A stretch of 64,000 bases of DNA from NCBI RefSeq assembly GCF_000721105.1, contig NZ_JOEV01000038.1, positions 11,694-75,693 of the forward strand, written 5' to 3'. Each line of letters opens with the position of its first letter. The first letter of the stretch is position 1. Below, piece after piece: positions 8,237-18,574 of the stretch. Source of the stretch: Streptomyces cellulosae (lineage in GTDB: Bacteria > Actinomycetota > Actinomycetes > Streptomycetales > Streptomycetaceae). The notes below the pieces were generated by a model, which saw only the letters and a program-made list of their open reading frames with translations, searched no databases and was not told where the DNA came from. Both the position numbers and the translations under genes were made by a program.

Positions 8237-9436
8237 TCACAACCCGCAGTCGCAACAAGAGCAGCATTCACAGCAGGAGCACGCCTCACAGCAGTCGCAG
8301 TTGCCGCAATTGCCGCACCAGCCCTCGCGCTTCCGCCGCGACCACGGCCCTTCGTACTCGTCGGCGCAGCACACCTTGCAGGTGCAGCACAGCCCGATCG
8401 CGACGCCGCACCCCGCCCAGAACCCGCGCTTGCCGGGCCGGGGCGGCTCACCGCCGAAGGGACTGCCGCCGTAGGGGTTCCCCGGCGCCTGGGGCCCCTG
8501 CGGGGCGTACGGGCCGCCGTGCCCGGGCGGCCCGAAGGCGGCGGTGGCCTCCTCCGGCAGGTGCCCGCAGGAGGACGGCCCCCCGAACGCCCGGTCCACC
8601 GAGCGCCGCAGTTCATGCACGAGCAGCTGGTGCGCGAGCTTGCTGTCCCTGAACTCGGCCTCGCGCAGTGCGAGCCGTATCCCGTGTACGGCGTCGTCGG
8701 CGAGCCGCCTGGCCTCCACCAGGGAGGTCCCGGTCGCGGTGAGGGGGTTCCAGGCACGGGCGGCGGCGTCGGCCTCCCGGTCCTCCACCGCGTCCAGCAG
8801 ATGCGCGAGCCGGCCGAAGAGGCGCCCGGCCTCGGCGAGCGGCGCCATGTTGCCGGGGCGGTCGGCCAGGATCGCGGTGTGCGCGAAGGCGGCGGCCGTC
8901 GCGGTCTCGGTGGGTTCGGTGACGGTCAGCAACGGGGTGCCCGGCCCCGCCAGCGCCTCGACACCGACCTGCCGGTCCACGGCGTCGACGAGTACGGCGG
9001 TGTCGAACCCGACGTCCCTGCCGGTCCGCGCCCCGGCTCGGTCCCAGCTCATGGCCACCCGGCGGGCCGCGAGCGCCACCGGCCCGCGGCCCAGCAGCCC
9101 GTCCCCGTCGGCGACATGGTCACGCACCTTGGCCGAGGCGAGCACCAGCGAAACGGCGGCTGCGAGCCGCGCGCCCTCACCCTGGGTGACGGACGCGGTC
9201 CGCATGCCGCGCAGCGGACAGGGCCCCGCCGTACGCCGTCCCGCTCCCGCGCTGCCCGCGCCGGTCTGAGCCTCCGTCAAAACGGATATCAGCAGCCCGT
9301 CGTAGTTCGTCACCACCCGCGCGAGTTGTCCGTGGTCCTTGCGCAGTGCGAGGCACAGCCCGCACAAATGCGCCATCCACTGGGTTTTGAGGCTCTCTGT
9401 GAGCCGGTGACGACATGGCCTGACGATTCCGAACAC
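8237..9436 (-). CDS. DUF5685 family protein with Cys-rich tail
   Basis: A 399-residue conserved actinobacterial protein of unknown function. The GTG at 9436 gives the typical family start VFGIVRPCRHRL and has a GGGGGA ribosome binding site at 6 nt; longer readings from 9556 lack this support. The N-terminal MAHLCGLCLALRKDHGQ carries conserved Cys residues. The middle is Ala-rich and probably helical. The last 62 residues hold 19 Cys, in CC, CxC and CxxC spacings separated by Gly, Asn, Ser and Glu, after a Pro/Gly-rich linker. This suggests metal or Fe-S binding or heavy disulfide bonding, but no known ligand motif is clear. Confidence 0.85.
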   Translation of the reverse strand: MFGIVRPCRHRLTESLKTQWMAHLCGLCLALRKDHGQLARVVTNYDGLLISVLTEAQTGAGSAGAGRRTAGPCPLRGMRTASVTQGEGARLAAAVSLVLASAKVRDHVADGDGLLGRGPVALAARRVAMSWDRAGARTGRDVGFDTAVLVDAVDRQVGVEALAGPGTPLLTVTEPTETATAAAFAHTAILADRPGNMAPLAEAGRLFGRLAHLLDAVEDREADAAARAWNPLTATGTSLVEARRLADDAVHGIRLALREAEFRDSKLAHQLLVHELRRSVDRAFGGPSSCGHLPEEATAAFGPPGHGGPYAPQGPQAPGNPYGGSPFGGEPPRPGKRGFWAGCGVAIGLCCTCKVCCADEYEGPWSRRKREGWCGNCGNCDCCEACSCCECCSCCDCGL

Positions 9437-9550
9437 GACGATCCCCCCGTGGTGCTTACGGCGTTGAACTGCGGTGAGCTGCGGCATCGTACCGACCCCA
9501 TCGTTCACCCGTACGCCCCGCTCATCACCCGTACGCCGTGAAGAATCATA

Positions 9551-9581
9551 TTTCACTCACAGTCAGCAGCTGTTTGTGAAA
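9551..9581. promoter_or_regulatory. Inverted repeat between DUF5685 gene and sflA
   Basis: TTTCAC-TC-ACAG ... CTGT-TT-GTGAAA form an interrupted inverted repeat (10 paired positions) around TCAGCAG. It lies in the 299-nt divergent region between the DUF5685 gene (start 9436) and sflA (start 9736), a sensible place for an operator. No protein-coding gene is supported in this gap. Confidence 0.35.
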
Positions 9582-9735
9582 CGACCCTTGGGACACATGG
9601 ACTCTCGACGGATTCGCTGTGCACCAGTACCGTCACAAACCCCCCGCGCGGCGTCTATCCACTTGGCGCACCGTCCGCATCATGGATGACCATAGAGATG
9701 CGGAGCACGAAAGACCGCTGTGAGAGGAGGCGTCC

Positions 9736-10173
9736 ATGGGATCGGTACGCAAGGCAAGTGCCTGGCTTGGCCTCGTCGACGACAACGAAGACGAGCGTTA
9801 CTACGACGACGACTACTCCGAAGGGACCGAGCCCGGGGAGGCCTGGGTCACCGATCCGCGGGTCAAGGTGGCCACGGACGTCGCCGAGGAGAAGGGCCGC
9901 CGGATCGGCACGGTCACCCCGGACAGCTTCCGGGACGCCCGCGCCATCGGCGAGCTGTTCCGCGAGGGTGTCCCGGTGATCGTGAACCTCACGGCCATGG
10001 AGGCCGGCGACGCCAAGCGTGTCGTCGACTTCGCGGCCGGGCTGATCTTCGGCCTGCGGGGTTCCATCGACCGGGTGTCCAACCGGGTGTTCCTGCTGAC
10101 CCCCGCCGACACGGAGATCATCAGCGGGGATGCGGCCGCGCACCGCACGGACGGCTTCTTCAACCAGAGCTGA
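9736..10173 (+). CDS. sflA: SepF-like cell-division protein (probable SflA)
   Basis: A 145-residue protein of the SepF (DUF552) family. Residues 1-10 ([10 protein letters not shown]) resemble the amphipathic membrane-targeting helix of SepF. An acidic linker ([13 protein letters not shown]) follows, then the folded domain with [47 protein letters not shown], split here by normal SepF topology. The C-terminus has [18 protein letters not shown] sits 5 nt before ATG. SepF anchors FtsZ to the membrane; Streptomyces has extra paralogues SflA and SflB that limit ectopic FtsZ/DivIVA placement. The SflA assignment rests on the remembered neighbourhood next to an acyl-CoA dehydrogenase. Confidence 0.85.
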   Translation: MGSVRKASAWLGLVDDNEDERYYDDDYSEGTEPGEAWVTDPRVKVATDVAEEKGRRIGTVTPDSFRDARAIGELFREGVPVIVNLTAMEAGDAKRVVDFAAGLIFGLRGSIDRVSNRVFLLTPADTEIISGDAAAHRTDGFFNQS

Positions 10174-10210
10174 GGCAGGGCCGCTCACCGGCCCTGCCCG
10201 CTTCTGGCGG

Positions 10211-11383
10211 TCAGCGGAAGGCGTCGAGCCCGGTGAGCGCCTTGCCCAGCACGAGCTGGTGCATCTCGACGGTGCCCTCGTAGGTGAGCACCGACTCGAG
10301 GTTGGTCGCGTGCCGCATCACGGGGTATTCGAGCGAGATCCCGTTGGCACCGAGGATGGTACGGGCGGTCCGGCAGATCTCGATCGCCTCTCGTACGTTG
10401 TTGAGCTTGCCGAAGCTGACCTGCTCGGGACGCAGGCGGCCGGCGTCCATGCGCCGCCCCAGGTGATGGGCGAGCAGAATCCCCTTGTGCAGTTCGACCG
10501 CCATGTCGGCGAGCTTGGCCTGGGTGAGCTGGAACCCCCCGATGGGCCGCCCGAACTGCTCACGCGTCTTCGCGTAGTCGACGGCGGCCTCGAAGCAGGC
10601 GCGGGCCGCGCCCATGGCTCCCCAGACGATCCCGTAGCGGGCGTGGGACAGACAACTGAGCGGACCCTTGAGGCCGACGACCTCCGGCAGGACGGCATCG
10701 GCGGGCAGCCGTACGTCGTCGAGCACGAGCTCGCTGGTGACGGAGGCGCGCAGCGACCACTTGTGCTTGATCTCCGGCGCGGAGAAACCGGGGCTGTCGG
10801 TCGGCACCACGAACCCGCGGATCCCGTCATCGGTCTGCGCCCACACGACGGCGACCCCGGCGACGGACCCGTTGGTGATCCACATCTTGCGCCCGTTCAG
10901 CACCCAGTCTCCGCCGTCACGCTTGGCGTACGTCCGCATGGAGGCGGGGTCGGACCCGTGGTCGGGCTCGGTGAGCCCGAAGCAGCCGATGACCTCTCCG
11001 GCGGCCATGGAGGGCAGCCACCGCCGCTTCTGCTCCTCGCTGCCGAACCGATGAACGGCGTACATGGCGAGGGACCCCTGCACCGACACCAGTGAGCGAA
11101 TCCCGGAATCGGCGGCCTCCAGCTCCAGGCAGGCGAGCCCGTACTGCACAGCGCTGGCACCGGCGCACCCGTACCCGCTGAGCGACATCCCGAGCGCCCC
11201 GATCCCGCCCAGCTCCCGGGCGAGCTCGCGAATCCCGGGGAGCTCCCCGCTCTCGTACCACTCGGCGACGTACGGCAGCACCCGGTCCGCGGCCCACTCC
11301 CGCACGGTGGCCCTGATCGCCAGGTCCTCCGGCTCGAGCAGGTCGTCGACACCGAGGGGGTCGGCGGGGTCGAACGGGGCCAT
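10211..11383 (-). CDS. gcdH: Acyl-CoA dehydrogenase, glutaryl-CoA dehydrogenase type
   Basis: A 390-residue FAD-dependent acyl-CoA dehydrogenase. FAD/substrate motifs include CFGLTEPDHGSDPASM and WITNGSVAGVAVVWAQ. The C-terminal YEGTVEMHQL carries the Glu expected to act as catalytic base in glutaryl-CoA-type enzymes. The sequence SVQGSLAMYAVHRFGSEEQK is also typical of this branch. ATG at 11383 is chosen because GAGAGGA lies 7 nt upstream; the GTG two codons earlier is too close to it. It probably oxidises glutaryl-CoA to crotonyl-CoA in lysine/tryptophan breakdown. It stands alone with a palindrome in its promoter. Confidence 0.9.
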   Translation of the reverse strand: MAPFDPADPLGVDDLLEPEDLAIRATVREWAADRVLPYVAEWYESGELPGIRELARELGGIGALGMSLSGYGCAGASAVQYGLACLELEAADSGIRSLVSVQGSLAMYAVHRFGSEEQKRRWLPSMAAGEVIGCFGLTEPDHGSDPASMRTYAKRDGGDWVLNGRKMWITNGSVAGVAVVWAQTDDGIRGFVVPTDSPGFSAPEIKHKWSLRASVTSELVLDDVRLPADAVLPEVVGLKGPLSCLSHARYGIVWGAMGAARACFEAAVDYAKTREQFGRPIGGFQLTQAKLADMAVELHKGILLAHHLGRRMDAGRLRPEQVSFGKLNNVREAIEICRTARTILGANGISLEYPVMRHATNLESVLTYEGTVEMHQLVLGKALTGLDAFR

Positions 11384-11399
11384 GAGCACGTCCTCTCAA

Positions 11400-11416
11400 A
11401 ACTAGCACCGCTAGTT
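11400..11416. promoter_or_regulatory. Perfect palindrome upstream of gcdH (candidate TetR-type operator)
   Basis: AACTAGC and GCTAGTT are perfect 7-nt inverted arms around ACC, 17 nt upstream of the gcdH start. Palindromes of this size and AT content in a GC-rich promoter are typical of TetR-family operators controlling acyl-CoA metabolism. No regulator gene lies next to it. A repressor bound here would block initiation of gcdH. Confidence 0.6.
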
Positions 11417-11729
11417 ACTCGTCCGCACCTGACGTTACGACGGAGTGTCCCGCACGTCCAGGACCTCTCCCACCCACGCACCACCGTGACCGCCCCCTGA
11501 CGGGCGAACGTCGCCACTGGGGGTGCTGCCCCCGTCGGCGGCTCGCGGCAGGCGCCGCCGCGCCGCGTGGGCACGGAGGGACGTGCCGCTTCGCTGGACC
11601 GCGCGGATACCGAGGGGCGTGGTCGACCGCCGGACGCGGAGGGGCGTGGCGAACCGCGCCAACACCGGGGCGTGGCGGATCGAGCAGATGCGCCGGGGGA
11701 CGTGCTGCGCGGGCGGGAGACATCCCGCG
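11417..11729. repeat. Non-coding 313-nt stretch with three GGGGCGTGG iterons
   Basis: No supported gene lies between the MFS stop and the gcdH promoter. GGGGCGTGG occurs at 11614, 11641 and 11667 (spacing 27 and 26 nt), with similar flanks (GAGGGGCGTGGTCGACCGC, GAGGGGCGTGGCGAACCGC, and a related third). This looks like a decaying tandem duplication or spaced protein-binding iterons. Open frames here have compositions (Arg/Pro/Ala) expected by chance. Confidence 0.5.
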
Positions 11730-13346
11730 TCAGGCGGAGACGCGGGACTCCGCGACCTCCCGAGGCGCGGGCACTCCCACACCCCCGGCCCCGGGCTCGG
11801 CCCCGGGCTCCCCGCACTGCATCACACGCGGCAGCCGCAACGCCATCACCGCCCCCAGCAACAACAGCCCCGCACTCACCAGCAGCGTGACATGCAGTCC
11901 GTGCACGAAACTGTCCTGGGCCGCCCGGCGCAGGGCAACCCCGGCCGGCCCGCCCAGCTGCCCGGCCACGTCGTACGCCTCGCCCAGCGAATGCCCCGCC
12001 GACGCGGACGCCGCCGCCGGCACCCCCGGCACGGAGGCCAGCCCGGGCGCGTACGCCGCGTTCATCACCGTGCCGAGCAACGCGATCCCGATGCCCGCGC
12101 CCAGTTGGTACGAGGTCTCGCCGATCGCCGCCGCCCCGCCCGCCTGCTCCGGCGCAGACTCGCTCAGCATCGACTCGTACGCCCCGAACAGCGTCGTCTC
12201 CAGCCCGAACCCCAGCAGCACGAACCCGAAGACCAGCAGCCCCGCGTTGTCCTCGCCGCCCATCGCGGTCAGCAGGACGACGGCCACCGCCGTCAGGAGG
12301 AACCCGCAGCTGACCATCCGCCGCGGCCCGAACCGCCGGAGCAGCCGCGCCCCCGCCAGCCCCGCCGCCATCGCGGCGATCGTCAGCGGCAGCAGCCGTA
12401 GACCGGTCTGCAGCGGAGACAGTCCGAGCACCAGTTGCAGGTACTGCGCCGCGATCAGCTCCAGCCCGACGAGCGCGAGCATCGCCAGCACGATGCACCC
12501 GACCGATGTGCTGAACGCCGGCCGCGCGAACATCCGCAGGTCCACCAGCGGATGCGTCAGCCGTCGCTGCCGCCGTACGAAGAGCACGATCAGCACGGCG
12601 CCCAGCACCAGCGGCGCCACGGTGAACGGCCCCAGTTCCCCGCCGCCGAGCCGTTTCACGCCCAGCACCAGGCAGAACAGCCCGGCCGCCGCCATCAGCG
12701 CGCCCACCACGTCCCAGGGGCCCTTGCCGTCACCCCGCGACTCCGGCAGCAGCAGCCGTCCGATCGGCAGGCTGACCAGCATCAACGGTATGTTGACGAG
12801 GAACACCGAGCCCCACCAGAAGTGCTCCAGCAGAAAGCCGCCGAGCAGCGGACCGATCGCCGCACCGACCGCCGCCACCGCGCTCCACATACCGATCGCG
12901 AGCGCCCTCTCCCGCCGGTCCGGGAAGACCTGGCGCAGGATCGACAGCGTCGCGGGCATGATCATCGCGCCGCCCACCCCGAGCAGCGCCCGGGCCACGA
13001 TCAGCACCTGGGCGGTCTCGGCGAGGGCGGCCATCGCGGAGGCGACGCCGAACAGGCCGTAACCGAGCAGCAGGATCCGTCTGCGGCCGACGCGGTCGCC
13101 GAGCGTGCCGAAGAGGATCAGCAGCGAGGCGCAGACGAGCGGATAGACGTCGACGATCCAGAGCAGTTCTATCGCGCCGGGCTTGAGGTCCTCGGTGACG
13201 GCGGGCACCGCCACGTGCAGCACGGTCGCGTCGAGGGCGACCAGGAGCAGGCTGACGCAGAGGACGACGAGAACGACCCAGCGGTTGGCACCGGCCCCGG
13301 CCGCCCGACGGCGCAGCGCGGCGGCGGCCGTGGTCGTCCCGGACAT
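11730..13346 (-). CDS. MFS drug-export protein, DHA2 (14-TM) family
   Basis: A 538-residue major facilitator transporter. Fourteen hydrophobic spans can be counted. Diagnostic segments are LDATVLHVAVPAV in TM1, WIVDVYPLVCASLLILFG in TM2, the cytoplasmic loop GDRVGRRRILLLG (motif A), and LLGVGGAMIMPATLSIL followed by a GAAIGPLLGGFLLEHF antiporter motif. These place it with EmrB/QacA-like proton-driven exporters. GGGAGGT lies 6 nt before ATG. It faces the PIG-V-like gene across a 295-nt divergent region. The substrate is unknown. Confidence 0.93.
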   Translation of the reverse strand: MSGTTTAAAALRRRAAGAGANRWVVLVVLCVSLLLVALDATVLHVAVPAVTEDLKPGAIELLWIVDVYPLVCASLLILFGTLGDRVGRRRILLLGYGLFGVASAMAALAETAQVLIVARALLGVGGAMIMPATLSILRQVFPDRRERALAIGMWSAVAAVGAAIGPLLGGFLLEHFWWGSVFLVNIPLMLVSLPIGRLLLPESRGDGKGPWDVVGALMAAAGLFCLVLGVKRLGGGELGPFTVAPLVLGAVLIVLFVRRQRRLTHPLVDLRMFARPAFSTSVGCIVLAMLALVGLELIAAQYLQLVLGLSPLQTGLRLLPLTIAAMAAGLAGARLLRRFGPRRMVSCGFLLTAVAVVLLTAMGGEDNAGLLVFGFVLLGFGLETTLFGAYESMLSESAPEQAGGAAAIGETSYQLGAGIGIALLGTVMNAAYAPGLASVPGVPAAASASAGHSLGEAYDVAGQLGGPAGVALRRAAQDSFVHGLHVTLLVSAGLLLLGAVMALRLPRVMQCGEPGAEPGAGGVGVPAPREVAESRVSA

Positions 13347-13550
13347 GCACGTACCTCCCAGATGTTCCCTCGCGGTCGGCGGGGCTCACGGGGTGGGGAC
13401 TCCCCGTGACTCGGCCGGAGAGGAGCGGTGGTCTCCGGCCCGCGCAACGAAGGCGAGTGACACGCCAATGTACGCGAGTTCCTGTCGGTGCCCAGTGGCG
13501 GACCTCTCACACTCGTGGGGAACACGTGTGGCGTGCGCCACTCCCGCTCA

Positions 13551-13575
13551 CCCCTCTCCCTCTCTCCCCCTCCTC
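13551..13575 (+). repeat. 25-nt homopyrimidine tract
   Basis: An uninterrupted run of C and T spans 13551-13575 between the divergent MFS and PIG-V-like genes. Mirror-like polypyrimidine tracts can adopt triplex structure or bind specific proteins; here it may simply be promoter-region low complexity. Confidence 0.4.
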
Positions 13576-13628
13576 ATCGGGCACGGTCCCGGGGGACGGC
13601 CGGTTCCGGACCCGGTCGGGACGCGGTC

Positions 13629-13634
13629 GATAAT
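13629..13634 (+). promoter_or_regulatory. Candidate -10 element for a leaderless transcript
   Basis: GATAAT at 13629-13634 ends 7 nt before the GTG at 13642. The GTG has no Shine-Dalgarno sequence, so transcription may start at or next to the start codon. Leaderless mRNAs are common in Streptomyces. There is no clear -35 hexamer. Confidence 0.35.
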
Positions 13635-13641
13635 CAGCCCC

Positions 13642-14820
13642 GTGACCGATCTTGAAACGCGCGGCGCCGCGACCCTGCGCCGAGCGGCCCCGGCCCTCCT
13701 CGGGTACGCGGCCGTACGCGCCCTGGGCCTGCTGACGCTGGCCCTGTGGAGCGCCGCGCGCGACAAGAGCGCGTACACGCTGCTGACCGCTCGCTGGGAC
13801 GCCCTCTGGTACACCCGGGTCGCCGAGCTGGGATACGGCTACGAGGTCCGCCTGCCCAATGGCGATGTGCACTCCAACCTCGCGTTCTTCCCGCTGCTGC
13901 CCTGGCTGGAGCGGCTGCTGGCCGCCACCACCCCGTTGTCGTACGCCGACGGGGGCTTCGCCGTCGCCCTGCTTGCCTCCCTCGCCGCGGCCTGGGGCGT
14001 CTTCGCCGTCACCGACCATGTGTACGGCCCCCGCGCCGGCGTCTGCGCGGCCCTGCTGTGGGCTGTGCTGCCCGTCGGGATCGTGCAGTCGATGGCGTAC
14101 AGCGAGTCCCTGTTCACGGCCCTGGCCGCGTGGTCGCTGTACGCCGTCCTCACCGGCCGCTGGGTGACGGCGGGCGCCCTGGCCTCCTTGGCGGGCCTGA
14201 CCCGGCCGGTGGGCCTCGCGGTGGTCGCGGCGGTGTGGGCGACGGCGATCACGTCGTTCGTACGGGACCGGAGAACGCCCGCCGGTGCCGCCTTGATACC
14301 GGCGCCGAAGGCCCCCGGCGCCGACGCGCGTCGCGTTCTCGGCATGCTGCTCGCCCCCCTGGGTGCCGCCGCCTACGTCCTGTGGGTCGGTCATCGCACC
14401 GGCAGGGGTCCGCTCGGCTACCTCGACGTCCAGGCCGGCTGGCGCAACGGCTTCGACGGCGGCTACGCGTTCGCCCGCTTCGTCGCCGACAAGTTCACGT
14501 CGTTTCCGTCGGCCCTGGCGGGTGTGGGGCTGATCGTCGGGGTCGGGCTGATCGTCTGGCTGTACGCGGTCTGCGTACGACAGGGCCAGCCGCTGCCGCT
14601 CCTGGTGTACGCGGGCGTCGTCACCGCCCTCGCCCTGTGCGCGTCGAGCTACTTCGGCTCGAAACCGCGCCTGTTGCTGCCCGCCTTCCCCCTGCTGCTG
14701 CCGCTCGCCCGGGCCCTGGCCCGTGCCCGAACGCGCTGGTCGGCGCCGGCGCTCGGCACGGTAGCGGTGGTCGGCGCGGTGTACGGGGCGTTCTGGCTGA
14801 ACGGCTCCGGTCCTCCATGA
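13642..14820 (+). CDS. PIG-V-like / mannosyltransferase-family membrane protein
   Basis: A 392-residue polytopic membrane protein with about 8-10 hydrophobic segments. Residues 40-60 contain LTARWDALWYTRVAELGY and later SNLAFFPLLPWLERLL, the RWD...Y and FFPLLP patterns typical of PIG-V/GT-C mannosyltransferase-like proteins. AYSESLFTALAAWSLY is a further family-like motif. Such enzymes use polyprenyl-phosphate sugars on the outer membrane face. The GTG at 13642 is the first good start; upstream in-frame sequence is not protein-like. The acceptor is unknown. Confidence 0.8.
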   Translation: MTDLETRGAATLRRAAPALLGYAAVRALGLLTLALWSAARDKSAYTLLTARWDALWYTRVAELGYGYEVRLPNGDVHSNLAFFPLLPWLERLLAATTPLSYADGGFAVALLASLAAAWGVFAVTDHVYGPRAGVCAALLWAVLPVGIVQSMAYSESLFTALAAWSLYAVLTGRWVTAGALASLAGLTRPVGLAVVAAVWATAITSFVRDRRTPAGAALIPAPKAPGADARRVLGMLLAPLGAAAYVLWVGHRTGRGPLGYLDVQAGWRNGFDGGYAFARFVADKFTSFPSALAGVGLIVGVGLIVWLYAVCVRQGQPLPLLVYAGVVTALALCASSYFGSKPRLLLPAFPLLLPLARALARARTRWSAPALGTVAVVGAVYGAFWLNGSGPP

Positions 14821-14994
14821 TCACCGTGGGCCGTCAGTGAGCGTCCGGGAAATTCCATCCCATGATTCGGTGAACGAATTCATAAGGGCCACAAAACCGG
14901 CAGTCGGAATGATCAAAAGAATTAAAGAGGGCGGCGTTCCGGCATTGCGGATTCCTCGAAAAATTGCCTCCACCTGAGAGGAATCCCACATCAC

Positions 14995-16068
14995 ATGGTC
15001 ATCACAAAGCCGTGGATTCGACAGGGAACTGAGCTCACTCGCTGTAACGTCGATTGGGTGCGTACCGAACGAAACCTCACCCGTCTGGACCGGGTGTTCG
15101 CCAGGCTGGACCGTGAGCCGGAACGGCCGGCCCACATCGACGTGCCGAAGATGAGCCGGCACCGGGTCGCGCTGCTGGCCGGAACTCTCGCGTTCTATCT
15201 GGCGATCGTGTGGCTCGTGGTGATCACCTCATGGCTGGTCCGTCTCGACTGGCAGGTCATGTTCTTCCGCCCGTACCAGCAGTGGGCGGGCATCCACTGG
15301 TTCGTCGACTACTACGTGGTGCTCGGCCAGCGCGGCCCGACCGCCGTGATGGTCGCCGCCTGGCTCGGCTGGCGCTCCTGGCGGCAGCACACGCTGCGCC
15401 CGCTGCTGACGCTGGGCGCCTCGCTGCTGCTGCTGAACATCACGGTCGGCGCCGCCAAGCTCGGCATGGGCAGACTCGGTCCGCACTACGCGACCACCGT
15501 CGGCTCGAACGAGATGGGTCTGGGCGGCGATATATTTCCCAGCGGCCATACCGCCAACGCCGTGGTGACCTGGGGAATCCTGGCCTATCTGGCCTCCACC
15601 CCGAGAGCCCGGCGCTGGCTGTCCGCGGTGTCCGCGGTGACCTCGCTCGGTGTCGGCATGGCCACGGTCTACCTCGGTACGCACTGGCTCAGCGACGTCC
15701 TCCTCGGCTGGACGGCGGGTCTGCTGGTCCTGCTGGCCCTGCCCTGGTGCGAGCCGCTGATCGCCCGCGCCGAGACCGGGATCTTCGATCTGCGCGACCG
15801 CTGGCGCGCCCGGCGCCGCGCCCCGGCACCGCTGTCGCCCGTCGAGACTCCGGTGCGCCTCAAGCCGCGTACGACGGCTCCCCAGAACGAGACGGCGGCC
15901 CGCTCGGCCCGGGCGCCCGTCTACCTCGCCCCGGGCCCGCACACGGCCCGCTCGGAGCGCACACCCGTCACCCCGGTCGGCAGCCGCAGACCGCCGCACT
16001 CGGACCGTGTCCCGCGGGGCACGAACTCGACGGCCCGCCCCCTGACGGGCGGCGGCCCACCGAGCTGA
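14995..16068 (+). CDS. PAP2-family membrane phosphatase
   Basis: A 357-residue integral membrane phosphatase. The three PAP2 signature motifs are present: KLGMGRLGP (motif 1, Lys and Arg), PSGHTAN (motif 2, catalytic His) and the GTHWLSDVLLGW segment (motif 3, His and Asp). About six hydrophobic spans precede a cytoplasmic Arg/Pro-rich tail of roughly 100 residues. GAGAGGA lies about 12 nt before ATG. Likely substrates are lipid phosphates such as undecaprenyl diphosphate or phosphatidic acid. The upstream 174-nt gap is relatively AT-rich and probably contains its promoter. Confidence 0.92.
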   Translation: MVITKPWIRQGTELTRCNVDWVRTERNLTRLDRVFARLDREPERPAHIDVPKMSRHRVALLAGTLAFYLAIVWLVVITSWLVRLDWQVMFFRPYQQWAGIHWFVDYYVVLGQRGPTAVMVAAWLGWRSWRQHTLRPLLTLGASLLLLNITVGAAKLGMGRLGPHYATTVGSNEMGLGGDIFPSGHTANAVVTWGILAYLASTPRARRWLSAVSAVTSLGVGMATVYLGTHWLSDVLLGWTAGLLVLLALPWCEPLIARAETGIFDLRDRWRARRRAPAPLSPVETPVRLKPRTTAPQNETAARSARAPVYLAPGPHTARSERTPVTPVGSRRPPHSDRVPRGTNSTARPLTGGGPPS

Positions 16069-16163
16069 CCACCGTTGGGGCCGACCACCGGACGGCGGGG
16101 CCGGTACGCACAGCCCATCCCCGCAAAGCAGCCCCATCCCCGCGGACAGCGCACCCCCGCACC

Positions 16164-16207
16164 CGGCGACGGCCCCGGATCCTCGACAGGAACCGGGGCC
16201 GTCGCCG
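16164..16207. terminator. Bidirectional terminator between PAP2 and I78 genes
   Basis: Twenty-nucleotide arms starting CGGCGACGGCCCCGG and ending CCGGGGCCGTCGCCG pair with one mismatch around a CGAC loop. It lies between two convergent genes (stops at 16068 and 16237), so it can stop transcription from both sides. It lacks a T-run, as is usual in Streptomyces. Confidence 0.85.
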
Positions 16208-16236
16208 TAGCCGTCGTCCGGCCCGTGTCGGGTCGG

Positions 16237-16452
16237 TCAGCCCTTCCAGGACCGCGCCACCCGGCCGTCCTTCACCTCGAAGTTCAGGCGGCCGCTGCGG
16301 TACTCCATCGTGATGATGGCCCCGGGCGGCAGCGCCCGGACCGTCGACCACCCCCGCTCGCGGGCGAGCCGTTCCGCGCTGTCGGCGTCGAGGCCGACAT
16401 AGGTGTCCGGGCTGTCGTCGGGTTCGGCGGGGGGTGTCGGAATGGGTGCCAT
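16237..16452 (-). CDS. Small peptidase-inhibitor I78 family protein
   Basis: A 71-residue protein with the I78 pattern: acidic/Pro-rich N-terminus, DADSAERLARERGWSTVRALPPGAI, then TMEYRSGRLNFEVKDGRVAR. The PPG...T.EYR..RLN core corresponds to the family inhibitory loop region. There is no signal peptide, so it acts inside the cell unless exported otherwise. It stands alone, convergent with the PAP2 gene. I78 members inhibit serine proteases in fungi; actinobacterial roles are not established. Confidence 0.8.
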   Translation of the reverse strand: MAPIPTPPAEPDDSPDTYVGLDADSAERLARERGWSTVRALPPGAIITMEYRSGRLNFEVKDGRVARSWKG

Positions 16453-16882
16453 ACGGCCACGCTAGGCGCTGTCCGCCAACCGGGGAAGTGCGGGCTCGTA
16501 CGCCGGTCCGGCGTCCCTCTCCGGTCACGCTTCTGTCACAGACTCACGACACGCGTTTTGGGTCTACTTCGTCACACGTACGAGCGGTTTAGTACGCCTT
16601 CTTCGGGGAATCGAACGTAATTCCCATGGGCGGCGCCGACCGGAGGAAAAGCCCTCGTGGAAAGTTCCCGGGGAGCCGTCCCCGGCCCTTCTTTCCGTCC
16701 GCGATTACGGACGGGTCCGACAGAACTCGTGCCGCCGAGGAAATATCCGGATGCGGCACAGAACAGCCGTACGCCCCCTGTCGGAGCACCTGTCGGCGCG
16801 AGCATCATGACGTGAGCTCGCGGGTACGCGTGGCGCGGGCTTCAGCGGGCCCGGGGCAGGCGAGCGAAGGGGCGAGTGAGCG
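16453..16882. other. 430-nt intergenic region upstream of ctaD
   Basis: No gene is supported here. It contains a 7-bp perfect stem (CCGGGGA / TCCCCGG around GCCG, 16668-16685) and a second short stem of CCGTCC with GGACGG around 16690-16715. Both are in the presumed long leader of ctaD. Local AT content is higher (for example GGAAATATCCGG near 16738), suiting a promoter. I cannot place a convincing -35/-10 pair. Confidence 0.4.

Positions 16883-18574
<1,692 letters not shown>

Noticed and set aside
11417..11729. Short genes in the gap downstream of gcdH
   Set aside because: Arg/Pro-rich products in several frames with no ribosome binding sites; chance open frames.
16572..16808. Small ORFs upstream of ctaD
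   Set aside because: No codon bias, no RBS, and frames overlap one another.
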